Shown here piece by piece: positions 8,272 through 17,320 of a DNA stretch of 64,000 bases (the stretch's first letter is position 1; the number at the start of each line of letters is the position of its first letter). The DNA comes from Paenibacillus bovis (GTDB lineage: Bacteria; Bacillota; Bacilli; Bacillales; Bacillaceae_C). Under the pieces are notes generated by a model. It was not told the origin of the DNA. It saw only the letters and a program-made list of their open reading frames with translations, and searched no databases. The stretch lies in assembly GCA_007679095.1 (NCBI GenBank), contig VEFU01000021.1, forward strand, positions 1 through 64,000, given 5' to 3'. Position numbers and translations under genes: made by a program.

Positions 8272-9104
8272 GGGTTTTGGGAGTATGCCTCAGATAATGC
8301 ATAGAAATGCTGAGGAGTGAAAATAATTAAGCGCTCTTCAAATATATTTTGTAATGTTCTTATCAATGGTTGGTCTTCATTTTCCGTATATAAAAATACT
8401 TTGTTTGGTGCTATGGATAATAGTGGAGCAATGATTGCGGAGTCTACATAAACAGGATGGTTGGACAATAAGCGACGATCAATTAATTCATGGAGCTCCT
8501 CTCTCGTCATTTCTGTTAAACTTTCATCATAAAAAATCGTAGAATTAGTAAATAGTACATGAATGATATTTTTTTGTGTCGGTCGCTTACGTAAATATTC
8601 TCTCAACATATGCACAAACATTTGATAATCTTGTTCCATCTTATATTCATCTATTGCAATTGCTAAATAGTTCGAAACATGTTCATAGTATTTTTTTAAT
8701 CTAAACCGATGAAATGAATCAAACGAAACCGTCCCATTAAAGTCTAGTAAATCCATAACCGCTTCACTAATAATTGCATTCTCATCAAACTGACCAGCCA
8801 AGGAAGTTAGCTCAGGACGCTCACCTAAAAACATCTCACTTACAATTTCTAAAATTTCGTTACGTTCTTCCTCATTTTCAAATTTATATGTTTCATACAA
8901 GACTCTATTTATCCACTCATTACGTTTTTCCTCTTGAATATATTGAATGAAAGCTGATAAGTATCGGTCTTTTTTCGTTAATAATTGTTGAAAAGAATAT
9001 ATAAATTGGTTGCGTCGTTCCATGAAGGAATCTTGCAAACCATTAGCTGATAAGAAAATTTTAAATCGAATTGCTTCCTTAATGGATGTAAACATTAATT
9101 CCAA
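8268..9104 (-). CDS. ytxC: Putative sporulation protein YtxC
   Basis: The 278-aa product fits YtxC, a Bacillales protein named for sporulation context; its biochemistry is unknown. It has no membrane segment or signal peptide and is rich in charged helices. Conserved-looking patches include FDSFHRFRLKKYYEHVSNYLAIAIDEYKMEQDYQ in the middle. A TTG at 9104 with GGGGGG 6 nt upstream is preferred; an ATG nine bases further in lies too far from that site. It lies between dnaI and thrS as in B. subtilis. Its 3' end carries the thrS promoter -35 box. Confidence 0.8.
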   Translation of the reverse strand: MELMFTSIKEAIRFKIFLSANGLQDSFMERRNQFIYSFQQLLTKKDRYLSAFIQYIQEEKRNEWINRVLYETYKFENEEERNEILEIVSEMFLGERPELTSLAGQFDENAIISEAVMDLLDFNGTVSFDSFHRFRLKKYYEHVSNYLAIAIDEYKMEQDYQMFVHMLREYLRKRPTQKNIIHVLFTNSTIFYDESLTEMTREELHELIDRRLLSNHPVYVDSAIIAPLLSIAPNKVFLYTENEDQPLIRTLQNIFEERLIIFTPQHFYALSEAYSQNP

Positions 9105-9435
9105 GCTTGCCCCCCCTTTCTCTATATTGATACATATATATGAGAAAGTAGTAGGACTAGACCAAAGAATTGATGTTTCATATATAAAAATAAGTGAATC
9201 AATATATATAGTTCATTTCTCTTCTTTATGGAAAATATTCGCGATGAGTTTGGCTAGCTGCTTCTTGCCTTAAGGGACTTATTGTCACGCAATCCCACAG
9301 GAGCGACAAAAACGTTTGCAATAAAGTAAAGAAAGCTTTAAAATTCTCGGTCTAGGACAATAACCTTACTTATCCAATGAAAAAGAGCCTCCAACGAGAT
9401 ATATTATATCTTCTTGGACAGCCCTTATTTTATAA
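9105..9435. other. Intergenic gap ytxC-dnaI
   Basis: This stretch carries the dnaI terminator (9383-9426). It also has an AT-rich block at 9115-9230 that probably holds the ytxC promoter, not resolved. CCCACAGGAGCGACAAAAACG near 9292 looks like a decayed end of the dispersed family B repeats. No convincing gene was seen. Confidence 0.5.
9383..9426 (-). terminator. Terminator of nrdR-dnaB-dnaI
   Basis: An imperfect long hairpin (AAGGGCTGTCCAA with TTGGAGGCTCTT, inner ATATA/TATAT) precedes TTTTTC on the minus strand, ten nt after the dnaI stop codon. Confidence 0.7.
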
Positions 9436-10371
9436 TCAAGTATGTCTTCTATTTGGTCCATCTACTTTAATTGGGATGGATAAATATTTAATACGCTCCA
9501 TGATTCGCGCAGCTTTCATCTGTTCCTCTTCTCCACGTTGGGAATAAGTAAGGTGATGCTGCAGTGCGTTAAAATCAAAATTAGATGTGAAAAAGGTTGG
9601 TAACTGCTCGTGCATACGGAATTGCAAAATGGAGCCAAGAATCTCATCCCTTGTCCAACTCGACATTGCTTCCGCACCAATATCATCCAGCATTAATACT
9701 TTCGCTGTTTTTACTACCTCTAATTTTTCATTTAATGTTTGATCTCCAAGAGACTGTTTCATTTCTCTTAAAAATTCTGGCACATAGACAATTAACGAAG
9801 GTATTTCTTTTTCTGCAAGTTGATTTGCAATTGCACCAAGTAAATATGATTTTCCAACCCCGAAACTACCATGCAAATATAGTCCCTTCATCTGAGTATC
9901 ATCATTATAAGTTGATGCGAATTGCTCTGCATATTCGAATGCATTAATTCTCCCAGGACTATCAAGTGAAAAATCAGCAAAGGATGCTTGTAAAATCTCT
10001 TTTGGCACATAAATACTCTTTATTAATTTCTCTGTCTTCTTCCTCTCATCATCCATAATCTTCGTTGGACAAGGTCGGTATTGGACTTCAATTGAACCTC
10101 TTACAAGTGCAATAACAGGTTCATAGCCCTTCATCATATTTTTACATCCATCTAAGTTCGGACAATTAGAACAGCTTTTTGTTTGGGAAGCATACTCATA
10201 TAGCTTCATTAACCCTTTTTCAATCATACTTTCATTTATTTCATATTGATGTTCTTGTAAGAATGCTTGAACATCTGGATTATTCAATATTTCAGATTTC
10301 ATCTCTTCATATCGTTGTTGAAAGTTTTGTGAATTTGAAATTCTACTTAATGTCCGATTAATTCGTTCCAC
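9436..10371 (-). CDS. dnaI: Primosomal protein DnaI (helicase loader)
   Basis: The 311-aa AAA+ ATPase loads replicative helicase DnaC at oriC and at restart sites together with DnaB and DnaD. The N-domain carries the zinc motif CSNCPNLDGC (about residues 70-79). The C-domain has Walker A GSFGVGKS, Walker B VLMLDDIGAE and a sensor region TFFTSNF. A GTG at 10371 is chosen: GGAGGTG lies six nt upstream, and the resulting N-terminus aligns with MEPIGRSL of B. subtilis DnaI. The ATG at 10386 lies on top of that ribosome site. It overlaps the 3' end of dnaB by 14 nt, which indicates coupling. Confidence 0.93.
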   Translation of the reverse strand: MERINRTLSRISNSQNFQQRYEEMKSEILNNPDVQAFLQEHQYEINESMIEKGLMKLYEYASQTKSCSNCPNLDGCKNMMKGYEPVIALVRGSIEVQYRPCPTKIMDDERKKTEKLIKSIYVPKEILQASFADFSLDSPGRINAFEYAEQFASTYNDDTQMKGLYLHGSFGVGKSYLLGAIANQLAEKEIPSLIVYVPEFLREMKQSLGDQTLNEKLEVVKTAKVLMLDDIGAEAMSSWTRDEILGSILQFRMHEQLPTFFTSNFDFNALQHHLTYSQRGEEEQMKAARIMERIKYLSIPIKVDGPNRRHT

Positions 10372-11779
10372 CTTTTTCACCTCCATTTTTCTTATATTTT
10401 TGTTGAATCGCTTCTAATCTACGTCTTCTTTCTGCTAAATCTGTTGTAGTTTCTTCTTGTTGTGCAGGAGTAGCCTGATTATTTTGACTTGCCATAAACC
10501 AATCCGGTAGTTGCTCAGTCCGAATTGCTTTTTTGCGTTTTTGGGTCGATTCCTTTTTACTATTAGCCCATTCTTGGTATTGACGATGTTCTTTAAGTGC
10601 AAGCTCCATTGCTTCCTTGACAGTAGTCACTTTTTTCCGTGCCCAGTGGGAAGCAATTTTCTCCAAATAACTTTTTGACAATTTCATATCTGTTTTTAAC
10701 ATTACATAGTGGATCATTACATTTATGACACCTGGTGGTAATTTTTGTTGGAACATTACTTCTTCTATCGCTTGTAAATCTGACTTAGAAGGTTCCGTTC
10801 CTTCTCCTAAGTCGATGAGGAACTGACGTGGAGAGATGGATTCCAAATAAGCTATTAGTCTATCTTCTTGCGTTACTGGTGGTTGTAGTGACTCACGATT
10901 AAAAACTGGCTGCGTACGATCCACCAATTGAGGTAACTTCCCATCATGTTCCACCTGAAACCAATCGCGTGCAGCCTTTCTCATCTCATCAATATCAATC
11001 TCTTGTTCAGCTGTTAAACTAGATAAGACAATTTTTTTCATATCTACAGCATTAATGGAATACAAATACGCAAGTTTAGCTATTGCTGCTCTTACTTCTT
11101 TTGTAAAAAGTTTTCTAGGTACCATCACTTCGGATAGCCCCGAAAACAATAAATCAAAATCGAACTCACTCTCTGCAATCTCAATAAAACTTGCCTTTTC
11201 TCTGCGGAAGAATTCTTTTCCTTCCTCTAATGCTTTTACTTCTCGTACATCTATATTTGTTAAGGAACTAGCTCCTAACGACTCAAATACATCTTGAAAA
11301 TCGCGAGTGATATTATGAAATTGTTCTGTATCCAGTTTATTATCGGATAATCCTCGCTTTAATCTAGAAAAATGCGACTGACCCAGCTTTTGATATAGAT
11401 AAATGTTCAACATTCCATCAGAAAAAAACTCATCAGCTGATAAAGGTGGGTTTAATTCATATATAAAGGATCGAGATTGTTCTTCATTCTTTATATATGT
11501 ATTTAATAATCCAATGCCTTCAAGTTTTAATCGCGCATGATAGATTTCTTCCAAGTTTATCGATAATTCGTTCATTAAGTGATAATGATTCCATTCTTCC
11601 GACCAAATACGATTATTCTCAATTTTATTGAACAATGTAATATAAAAACTAGTACATATCGGCCCCATAAGTGGTTGATACAATGTTGTAATGATTTTCA
11701 AATCATGTGAATGCAATATTCCATTCATCGTAATTGTAAAGGAATCAACTGGCTGTACTTCATTCCAATATTGCTTCAT
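10358..11779 (-). CDS. dnaB: Replication initiation and membrane attachment protein DnaB
   Basis: The 473-aa protein is the Bacillus-type DnaB (not the helicase), which brings oriC to the membrane and helps load helicase. It shows an N-terminal DnaD/DnaB winged-helix region (ITTLYQPLMGPICTSFYITLF), a central region, and a C-terminal DnaD-like domain ending near YQEWANSKK. A basic Gln/Arg-rich tail follows. ATG at 11779 (MKQYWNEV) aligns with MADYWKDV of the B. subtilis protein and is preferred over GTG at 11788; neither has a strong ribosome site. It lies 16 nt after nrdR and overlaps dnaI. Confidence 0.93.
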   Translation of the reverse strand: MKQYWNEVQPVDSFTITMNGILHSHDLKIITTLYQPLMGPICTSFYITLFNKIENNRIWSEEWNHYHLMNELSINLEEIYHARLKLEGIGLLNTYIKNEEQSRSFIYELNPPLSADEFFSDGMLNIYLYQKLGQSHFSRLKRGLSDNKLDTEQFHNITRDFQDVFESLGASSLTNIDVREVKALEEGKEFFRREKASFIEIAESEFDFDLLFSGLSEVMVPRKLFTKEVRAAIAKLAYLYSINAVDMKKIVLSSLTAEQEIDIDEMRKAARDWFQVEHDGKLPQLVDRTQPVFNRESLQPPVTQEDRLIAYLESISPRQFLIDLGEGTEPSKSDLQAIEEVMFQQKLPPGVINVMIHYVMLKTDMKLSKSYLEKIASHWARKKVTTVKEAMELALKEHRQYQEWANSKKESTQKRKKAIRTEQLPDWFMASQNNQATPAQQEETTTDLAERRRRLEAIQQKYKKNGGEKGGTN

Positions 11780-11795
11780 GTTATACACACTTTCA

Positions 11796-12251
11796 TTAAT
11801 CTTTTTTGATTAAATCTTTCAATTCATCCAAAAAGACATTAATATCCTTAAATTGACGATAAACAGACGCAAAGCGGACGTAAGCAACTTCATCTACCTT
11901 TGCTAATTTATCCATCACTAACTCACCAACAATTCCTGAATTAATCTCAGCTTGTCCTAGACTTCGTAATTCACGTTCTATATCGTGAGTTATTTTATCA
12001 AGTTGATCTAAAGTTACTGGTCTTTTTTCGCAAGCACGAATAAGCCCTCGTAATATTTTCTCGCGGCTAAATTCTTCTCTCGTTCCTTCTTTTTTCACAA
12101 TAATGAGTGGTGTTTCTTCCACTCTTTCAAATGTTGTAAAACGGTAAGAACATTTCTCACACTCACGTCTTCTACGTATGGACCTAACTTCATCAGCAGG
12201 CCTTGAATCAACTACTCGTGTGCCATTATGTTGGCAGGACGGGCATTTCAT
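11796..12251 (-). CDS. nrdR: Transcriptional repressor NrdR
   Basis: The 151-aa protein is NrdR, which senses ATP/dATP through an ATP-cone and represses ribonucleotide reductase operons. The N-terminal zinc ribbon is [10 protein letters not shown] with a second pair [17 protein letters not shown] and the ATP-cone ([18 protein letters not shown]) follow. ATG at 12251 is chosen because GGAGCTG precedes it and translation then begins directly with the zinc ribbon, as in all NrdR. It heads the nrdR-dnaB-dnaI unit. No NrdR boxes were sought within the reading frames. Confidence 0.96.
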   Translation of the reverse strand: MKCPSCQHNGTRVVDSRPADEVRSIRRRRECEKCSYRFTTFERVEETPLIIVKKEGTREEFSREKILRGLIRACEKRPVTLDQLDKITHDIERELRSLGQAEINSGIVGELVMDKLAKVDEVAYVRFASVYRQFKDINVFLDELKDLIKKD

Positions 12252-12337
12252 CGTATCAGCTCCGTTCATTGTGCTTTTTTTCATTATACATTACTTTAAG
12301 GAGAAGTAACAAAAGATATCATGTGAAAATGAGAAAT

Positions 12338-12360
12338 AGAAGCAGTAAAAAACTGCTTCT
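12338..12360 (-). terminator. Terminator after coaE
   Basis: AGAAGCAGT pairs perfectly with ACTGCTTCT across a short A/T loop. It touches the coaE stop codon and is followed by a moderately T-rich tail on the minus strand. Confidence 0.7.
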
Positions 12361-12962
12361 TAAGGTACTAATTTCCATTTTTCAATTAAGGCATTTATTT
12401 GGTTTTTTGTATTCTCTATTGTGCCATTATTATTAATTACTACATCTGCCATTTTCACTTTCTGTTTTAATGGCATTTGTGATTTTATGCGAGCATCTGC
12501 TTCAGGTTCAGATAAATTATTACGTTGCATTAAACGCTTCTTTTGAACATCTTCATCTACATAAACAACTATTGTTCTTTCCACTAAATGAGTAAGATTG
12601 CTCTCAAATAGTAATGGAATATCATAGATGATTGTTTGTTTTCCAGCAGTAATGGCTTCTTGTTTCCATATGTTCATGCGCTCTCGGACTGCAGGGTGAA
12701 CAATTTCATTTAAGACCTGTCTCTTGTCATCATCATGAAATATGATGGATCCAAGTTTTTTTCGATTGATTGTTTTATCCTCATGCAAAATGTCCTCTCC
12801 AAATGCAGTCACTATTTCTTTATAAGCTTTCTCACCTGGCTCAACTACAACTCGTGCTGCAATGTCTGCATCAACAATATAGAATCCATTATCTTTTAGA
12901 ATATTTGATACGGTACTTTTTCCACTTGCAATACCGCCAGTAAGTCCAATGATGGTTGCCAT
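12360..12962 (-). CDS. coaE: Dephospho-CoA kinase
   Basis: This 200-aa enzyme phosphorylates the 3'-OH of dephospho-CoA, the last step of CoA synthesis. The P-loop GLTGGIASGKST (residues 6-17), the DADIAAR substrate motif, the lid region and VVYVDEDVQKKRLMQRN are present. ATG at 12962 follows GGAAGTG; an upstream TTG would add six residues that do not belong to the family. It closes the polA-mutM-ytaF-coaE unit, with only 18 nt after ytaF. Confidence 0.95.
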   Translation of the reverse strand: MATIIGLTGGIASGKSTVSNILKDNGFYIVDADIAARVVVEPGEKAYKEIVTAFGEDILHEDKTINRKKLGSIIFHDDDKRQVLNEIVHPAVRERMNIWKQEAITAGKQTIIYDIPLLFESNLTHLVERTIVVYVDEDVQKKRLMQRNNLSEPEADARIKSQMPLKQKVKMADVVINNNGTIENTKNQINALIEKWKLVP

Positions 12963-12980
12963 AATTAGTGCCACTTCCAA

Positions 12981-13613
12981 TTACATTTTTAGTAAGCCAA
13001 TCAATATTAATAATACACCAGGCATAAATGCTATTTTTTGCACCCAACTTGATTTAGATAATATTTTCCCAAGGTGAAGACCACCTGTTAAGAATATACA
13101 ACTCATACATGCGGCCGCAGTAGCTAAAAATATTGGAGAAAAACCAAGCATCGCTGCCCCAATACCTGCTCCGAATGCATCTAATGATAATGCTGTTCCT
13201 AACATAAGAGCTTCTAGTCCAGTAATAGTACCTGAACGATCGAAGTCAGCATGTGTGGGCTTTTTTAAAATTTGAATTACGATACCAAGGGACGTAATTT
13301 CCCATTTTAAAACTAATTTTTCATGTGTTAAAGGCTCATCCTTTTCTGTTCGGAAGAATTGGAACACAACCCATGCTCCAATTAAAATCAATATACTGCC
13401 ACCTATTCTTCTTGCTACAACCTCTGAAAGAACTTGCAAAATTAGTTGTCCAGCAAGCATCGCAATTGCTAATGAAACCGCCGTACACAGCGCAATAATT
13501 AAAATTGATTTCAGAGGAATTTTCATCTTCCTAAGTCCATATACAAGTCCAGTACTAAAACTGTCTAGACTTACTGCGACAGCGAGTAGCAGCAATGTTA
13601 ACGAGTAGCCCAT
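12981..13613 (-). CDS. ytaF: Sporulation membrane protein YtaF
   Basis: The 210-aa protein has six hydrophobic helices with the MntP-like repeat: LLLLAVAVSLDSFSTGLVYG near the N-terminus and LGTALSLDAFGAGIGAAML in the second half, each holding a membrane Asp. A loop around residues 121-132 (HADFDRSGTITGLEAL) resembles an EF-hand calcium loop. YtaF is a sporulation-linked protein in Bacillus; transport of a divalent cation is a reasonable but unproven inference. ATG at 13613 or TTG at 13619 could both be used. An inverted repeat immediately upstream (13624-13662) pairs with its ribosome site. Confidence 0.85.
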   Translation of the reverse strand: MGYSLTLLLLAVAVSLDSFSTGLVYGLRKMKIPLKSILIIALCTAVSLAIAMLAGQLILQVLSEVVARRIGGSILILIGAWVVFQFFRTEKDEPLTHEKLVLKWEITSLGIVIQILKKPTHADFDRSGTITGLEALMLGTALSLDAFGAGIGAAMLGFSPIFLATAAACMSCIFLTGGLHLGKILSKSSWVQKIAFMPGVLLILIGLLKM

Positions 13614-13623
13614 CTCCAAACCC

Positions 13624-13662
13624 CTTCCTCATTAGCAGTTGATAAATCAGTATATGAGGAAG
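13624..13662 (-). promoter_or_regulatory. Hairpin covering ytaF ribosome site
   Basis: CTTCCTCAT (13654-13662 read on the minus strand) pairs perfectly over 9 bp with ATGAGGAAG, which contains the ytaF Shine-Dalgarno, across a 21-nt loop. It has no T run, so it is not a terminator. It could reduce ytaF translation from the long polA-mutM transcript. CATATACT inside it resembles a sporulation -10 box. Confidence 0.45.
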
Positions 13663-13683
13663 AAAGATTGAACGTTAATACAG

Positions 13684-14511
13684 TTAAATTTTTTGACAGT
13701 TAGGACAGAAATGAGTCCCTCGACCAGCAGCTTTTATTTTTTCAATTTGCTCACCACATTGTAGACATGCTTCACCTTTCCTACCATAAACAAGCAATTG
13801 CTCTTGGTAAGAGCCGGTTAGACCATGTGAATTCATATATGTGTTTACAGAACTCCCACCTACTGCAATTGATTCTTGTAATGTTGCAGCTGCTTGTTCA
13901 CGAAGTCTTGCTATTTCTTGATCAGTTAGTGACTTCGCTTTCCGTTCTGGATGAATTTCTGCTCTGTGTAGTACTTCATCTACATAAATGTTTCCAAGCC
14001 CAGTTACGATTGTTTGATCCAGTAGTACGGCTTTGATGATTCTTTCTGTTTTAGCAAATTTTTCTTTCAAGTAGTTTGTCGTAAAGCTCTTGGAAAAAGG
14101 TTCTGGACCTAACTTAGATAATGGTGGAACCGTCTCTTCTGTTCCCTTTGTAAACAAGTGCATGGTGCCAAATTTTCTCACATCACGATAACGTAATTCC
14201 GTTCCATCTTTAAAGTGAAAGATAATATGTGTATGTTTATCTTTTGGATCGTTTTCGTTTTTTAAGCGATAATTACCCTCCATCCGCAAATGGGATACGA
14301 GGGCATAATCATCTAAAATAAAAATGAGGAATTTTCCTTTTCGATTTACATCTATAATAGTTTGTCCTTGTAATGCGTCCTGAAATTGTTCGTATTCCAG
14401 AGGATGCTGGATAATTTTTGGCCAACCTACTGTTACTTCTTTGATTGTTTTGCCTACAACCAGTTCGACGAGTGTTTTTCGGACTGTTTCAACTTCTGGC
14501 AGTTCTGGCAT
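13684..14511 (-). CDS. mutM: Formamidopyrimidine-DNA glycosylase
   Basis: The 275-aa enzyme (Fpg/MutM) removes 8-oxoguanine and cuts the abasic site. The catalytic N-terminus MPELPEVETVR (Pro2 nucleophile, Glu3) is intact, as are the helix-two-turn-helix region (GLGNIYVDEVLHRAEIHP) and the C-terminal zinc finger CLQCGEQIEKIKAAGRGTHFCPNC. It lies 23 nt after polA, so repair synthesis and base excision are co-transcribed as in B. subtilis. Confidence 0.97.
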   Translation of the reverse strand: MPELPEVETVRKTLVELVVGKTIKEVTVGWPKIIQHPLEYEQFQDALQGQTIIDVNRKGKFLIFILDDYALVSHLRMEGNYRLKNENDPKDKHTHIIFHFKDGTELRYRDVRKFGTMHLFTKGTEETVPPLSKLGPEPFSKSFTTNYLKEKFAKTERIIKAVLLDQTIVTGLGNIYVDEVLHRAEIHPERKAKSLTDQEIARLREQAAATLQESIAVGGSSVNTYMNSHGLTGSYQEQLLVYGRKGEACLQCGEQIEKIKAAGRGTHFCPNCQKI

Positions 14512-14534
14512 ATCCCCATATCCCCTTTTGCTTT

Positions 14535-17165
14535 TTATTTTGCATCATACCAAGTTGGACCATATGAGTATTCTACTTTTAATGGTACGGATAGTTTTAA
14601 TGCGTGTTCCATCACATCCGGAACGATTTCTTTCAATTTTTCGATTTCATCTTCTGGTGCTTCGAAGATTAGTTCATCATGTACTTGTAGTAGCATCCGT
14701 GTTTGTAATCCTTCTGTTTCTAACCTTGCTGCCATGTCGATCATTGCTTTCTTAATAATATCTGCAGCACTACCTTGAATTGGTGTATTCATAGCAGTTC
14801 TTTCTGCAAAGCTACGCAAATTAAAGTTACGACTCGTTATTTCAGGTATATATCTTCTTCTGTGCAACAATGTTTCGACATACCCCTTGTTTCGAGCATC
14901 TGCAACAATGTCTTCCATATAATTTTTTACACCTGGGAAACTTTCTAAGTATCGATCAATAAATTGACCTGCTTCCTTGCGCGTAATTCCTAAATTTTGC
15001 GATAGCCCATAATCACTAATTCCGTATACAATTCCGAAGTTAACTGCTTTAGCTTGTCTGCGCATTTCACCAGTAACTTCCTCCGCCTCTACATGGAAGA
15101 CATCCATGGCAGTCTTCGTATGGATATCCATATCTTGTGTAAAAGCTTCCTGTAAGTTTTCATCATTGGCGATATGTGCTAACACTCGTAATTCAATTTG
15201 TGAATAATCGGCAGCAAATATGACCCAGTTGTCTTCAGAAGGAACAAATGCTTGACGAATTCTGCGACCTTCCTCCAAGCGAATCGGGATATTTTGCAAA
15301 TTAGGATCAATCGAGCTTAGACGCCCAGTTGAAGTTAGAGCTTGATTAAAGCGAGTATGAACTTTGTTTGTATCTTTATGAACGACCTTAAGCAATCCTT
15401 CTAAATATGTTGACTGTAATTTTCCAAGTTGACGGTAATTTAATATTTCCCGAATAATTTCGTGCTCATGCTCTAGTTTTTCTAATACATCAGCAGAAGT
15501 GGAATATCCTGTCTTTGTTTTCTTTATTGCAGGCAGACCCATTTTTTCGAATAAAATGACCCCAAGCTGCTTCGGAGAATTAATATTAAACTCTTCTCCT
15601 GCCAACGCATATATTTTAGCCTCAATTTCCTTTAGACGTCCTGCCAACTCTGTCTTCATCGTTTCAAGGCGCTCTACATCTACTTTCACGCCAGTATACT
15701 CAATTTTAGCCAAAATAAGTGCAAGCGGTAATTCTAGATCATAAAATAACTCTGTTTGTTCATTTTGGTCTAATTCTTGTAAAACTTTTTCGTACAGTTC
15801 TGAAATAGCAGCTGCTTTTCTTGCTAGATGTTCTGATAGCTCGGCCTCTTCCGCTAGCTTTCTCTTCGCACCTTTTCCATAAACAGCTTCATCAGTTTTC
15901 ACATTTGTATATTGATGACGTTTTGCAACACCTGCAAAATCTTCGATTGATTCAGATGGATTCAACAAATAAGAAGCAAGTAATAAGTCAAAATCAATAC
16001 CTCGCAAATGTATTCCACGTAATTTTAAGGAAACAATCGAGCGCTTTGCATCATACACTCGCTTTTTCTTTGTTTCATCTTCTGCCCAGTTTTTAAAAGC
16101 TTCGGATTGTTGTGCTACTTCAAGTGGTAAATAAAAGTTGCCATTTTCATTCGATAATCCGATGCCTACAATTTCACCTGTTTGGTAATTGTCTTCTAAT
16201 ATTTCGATGTAAAGCGCAGATTCGTCAGCCAGCATATTTTCAGTGATTTCATCTGCCTTTTCAAAAACTATTTCATTTACTTCTTCTATTGCAATATCTT
16301 CAGCTCCATCTAGTTTCTCCAGTAAGGAATTAAATCCTAGTTCTTTAAAAATAGCTGATAATTTTGCTACATCATAGCCTTCGTATAATAATTCTTCTAC
16401 GGTTACTTCGATTGGAGCTTCCTTCGTAATGGTTGCCAATTCTTTACTCATTACTGCTAATTCTTTGTGCTCTTCTAGTTTTTCTTTTAATTTTTTCCCA
16501 CTTACTTTATCAATATTTTCAAGTACATTTTCTACTGTATGAAATTCTTTTAATAGCTTGATGGCTGTTTTCTCCCCAACACCAGGAACTCCGGGAATAT
16601 TATCAGATTGATCTCCCATTAAACCTTTCATATCGATAATCTGTTCAGGTGTTAGTCCATATTTTTCTTGAATATGATCAGGTGTGTATTGTTCTACATC
16701 TGTAATTCCTTTTTTCGTAATAGAAACGGTTATTTTATCCGTACTTAATTGAGTTAAGTCCTTATCACCTGAGACAACTTGTACATCAAAGCCTTCTTTC
16801 TCTGCCTTGGTTGCAAGAGTTCCGATAATATCATCTGCTTCATAGTTTTCTAACTCATAACGTTTAATCCCATACGCGTCTAAAAGTTCGCGAAGGAACG
16901 GAAATTGTTCTGATAATTCCGGTGGAGTTTTTTGGCGACCACCTTTATATTCCTTAAACGTAGAGTGGCGGAATGTTGTTTTTCCGGCATCAAATGCAAC
17001 AAGAATATGTGTCGGCTTTTCTTCTTCCAACATTTTCATCAGCATTGTAGTAAATCCATATACTGCATTTGTGTGTATACCTTTGTCATTATTTAAAAGT
17101 GGTAATGCGAAGAAAGCTCGATATGCGATACTATTTCCGTCAATTAACATTAATTTCTTTTTCAA
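14535..17165 (-). CDS. polA: DNA polymerase I
   Basis: The 876-aa protein has a 5'-3' exonuclease domain (residues about 1-290, with DAGKTTFRH, YEADDIIGTLA and GVPGVGEKTA), a degenerate 3'-5' exonuclease region and a complete polymerase domain. Polymerase motifs A (DYSQIELRVLAHI), B (RRQAKAVNFGIVYG) and C (LQVHDELIFEAP) are intact. In the proofreading region the acidic DxE pair is replaced (ALYIEILEDNY), as in other Bacillus Pol I, so no proofreading is expected. A TTG at 17165 with GGGAGG 9 nt upstream starts the protein at LKKKLMLIDGNS; a much longer open frame upstream lacks any ribosome site. Confidence 0.96.
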   Translation of the reverse strand: MKKKLMLIDGNSIAYRAFFALPLLNNDKGIHTNAVYGFTTMLMKMLEEEKPTHILVAFDAGKTTFRHSTFKEYKGGRQKTPPELSEQFPFLRELLDAYGIKRYELENYEADDIIGTLATKAEKEGFDVQVVSGDKDLTQLSTDKITVSITKKGITDVEQYTPDHIQEKYGLTPEQIIDMKGLMGDQSDNIPGVPGVGEKTAIKLLKEFHTVENVLENIDKVSGKKLKEKLEEHKELAVMSKELATITKEAPIEVTVEELLYEGYDVAKLSAIFKELGFNSLLEKLDGAEDIAIEEVNEIVFEKADEITENMLADESALYIEILEDNYQTGEIVGIGLSNENGNFYLPLEVAQQSEAFKNWAEDETKKKRVYDAKRSIVSLKLRGIHLRGIDFDLLLASYLLNPSESIEDFAGVAKRHQYTNVKTDEAVYGKGAKRKLAEEAELSEHLARKAAAISELYEKVLQELDQNEQTELFYDLELPLALILAKIEYTGVKVDVERLETMKTELAGRLKEIEAKIYALAGEEFNINSPKQLGVILFEKMGLPAIKKTKTGYSTSADVLEKLEHEHEIIREILNYRQLGKLQSTYLEGLLKVVHKDTNKVHTRFNQALTSTGRLSSIDPNLQNIPIRLEEGRRIRQAFVPSEDNWVIFAADYSQIELRVLAHIANDENLQEAFTQDMDIHTKTAMDVFHVEAEEVTGEMRRQAKAVNFGIVYGISDYGLSQNLGITRKEAGQFIDRYLESFPGVKNYMEDIVADARNKGYVETLLHRRRYIPEITSRNFNLRSFAERTAMNTPIQGSAADIIKKAMIDMAARLETEGLQTRMLLQVHDELIFEAPEDEIEKLKEIVPDVMEHALKLSVPLKVEYSYGPTWYDAK

Positions 17166-17288
17166 AAAGAATAACCTCCCATTGGAGCAAATTCGTCCAT
17201 TTGATTTATCTTTTATTTTATCAGAATGATGATGGAAAGGGAAAATAATGGGGTATTTCGAAAAAAAGGTTAGTGAAGCAAATAGAAA

Positions 17289-17313
17289 AAATCCCACTTA
17301 TTAAGCGGGATTT
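17289..17313 (-). terminator. Terminator after hflC
   Basis: AAATCCCGCTTA pairs with TAAGTGGGATTT, with one wobble pair and almost no loop beyond the central bases. TTTTCT follows on the minus strand right after the hflC stop codon. Confidence 0.8.
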
Positions 17314-17320
17314 CTCTATA

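Noticed and set aside
14386-14778. 130-codon plus-strand frame
   Set aside because: It is antisense to the end of polA and the start of mutM, both with clear catalytic motifs.
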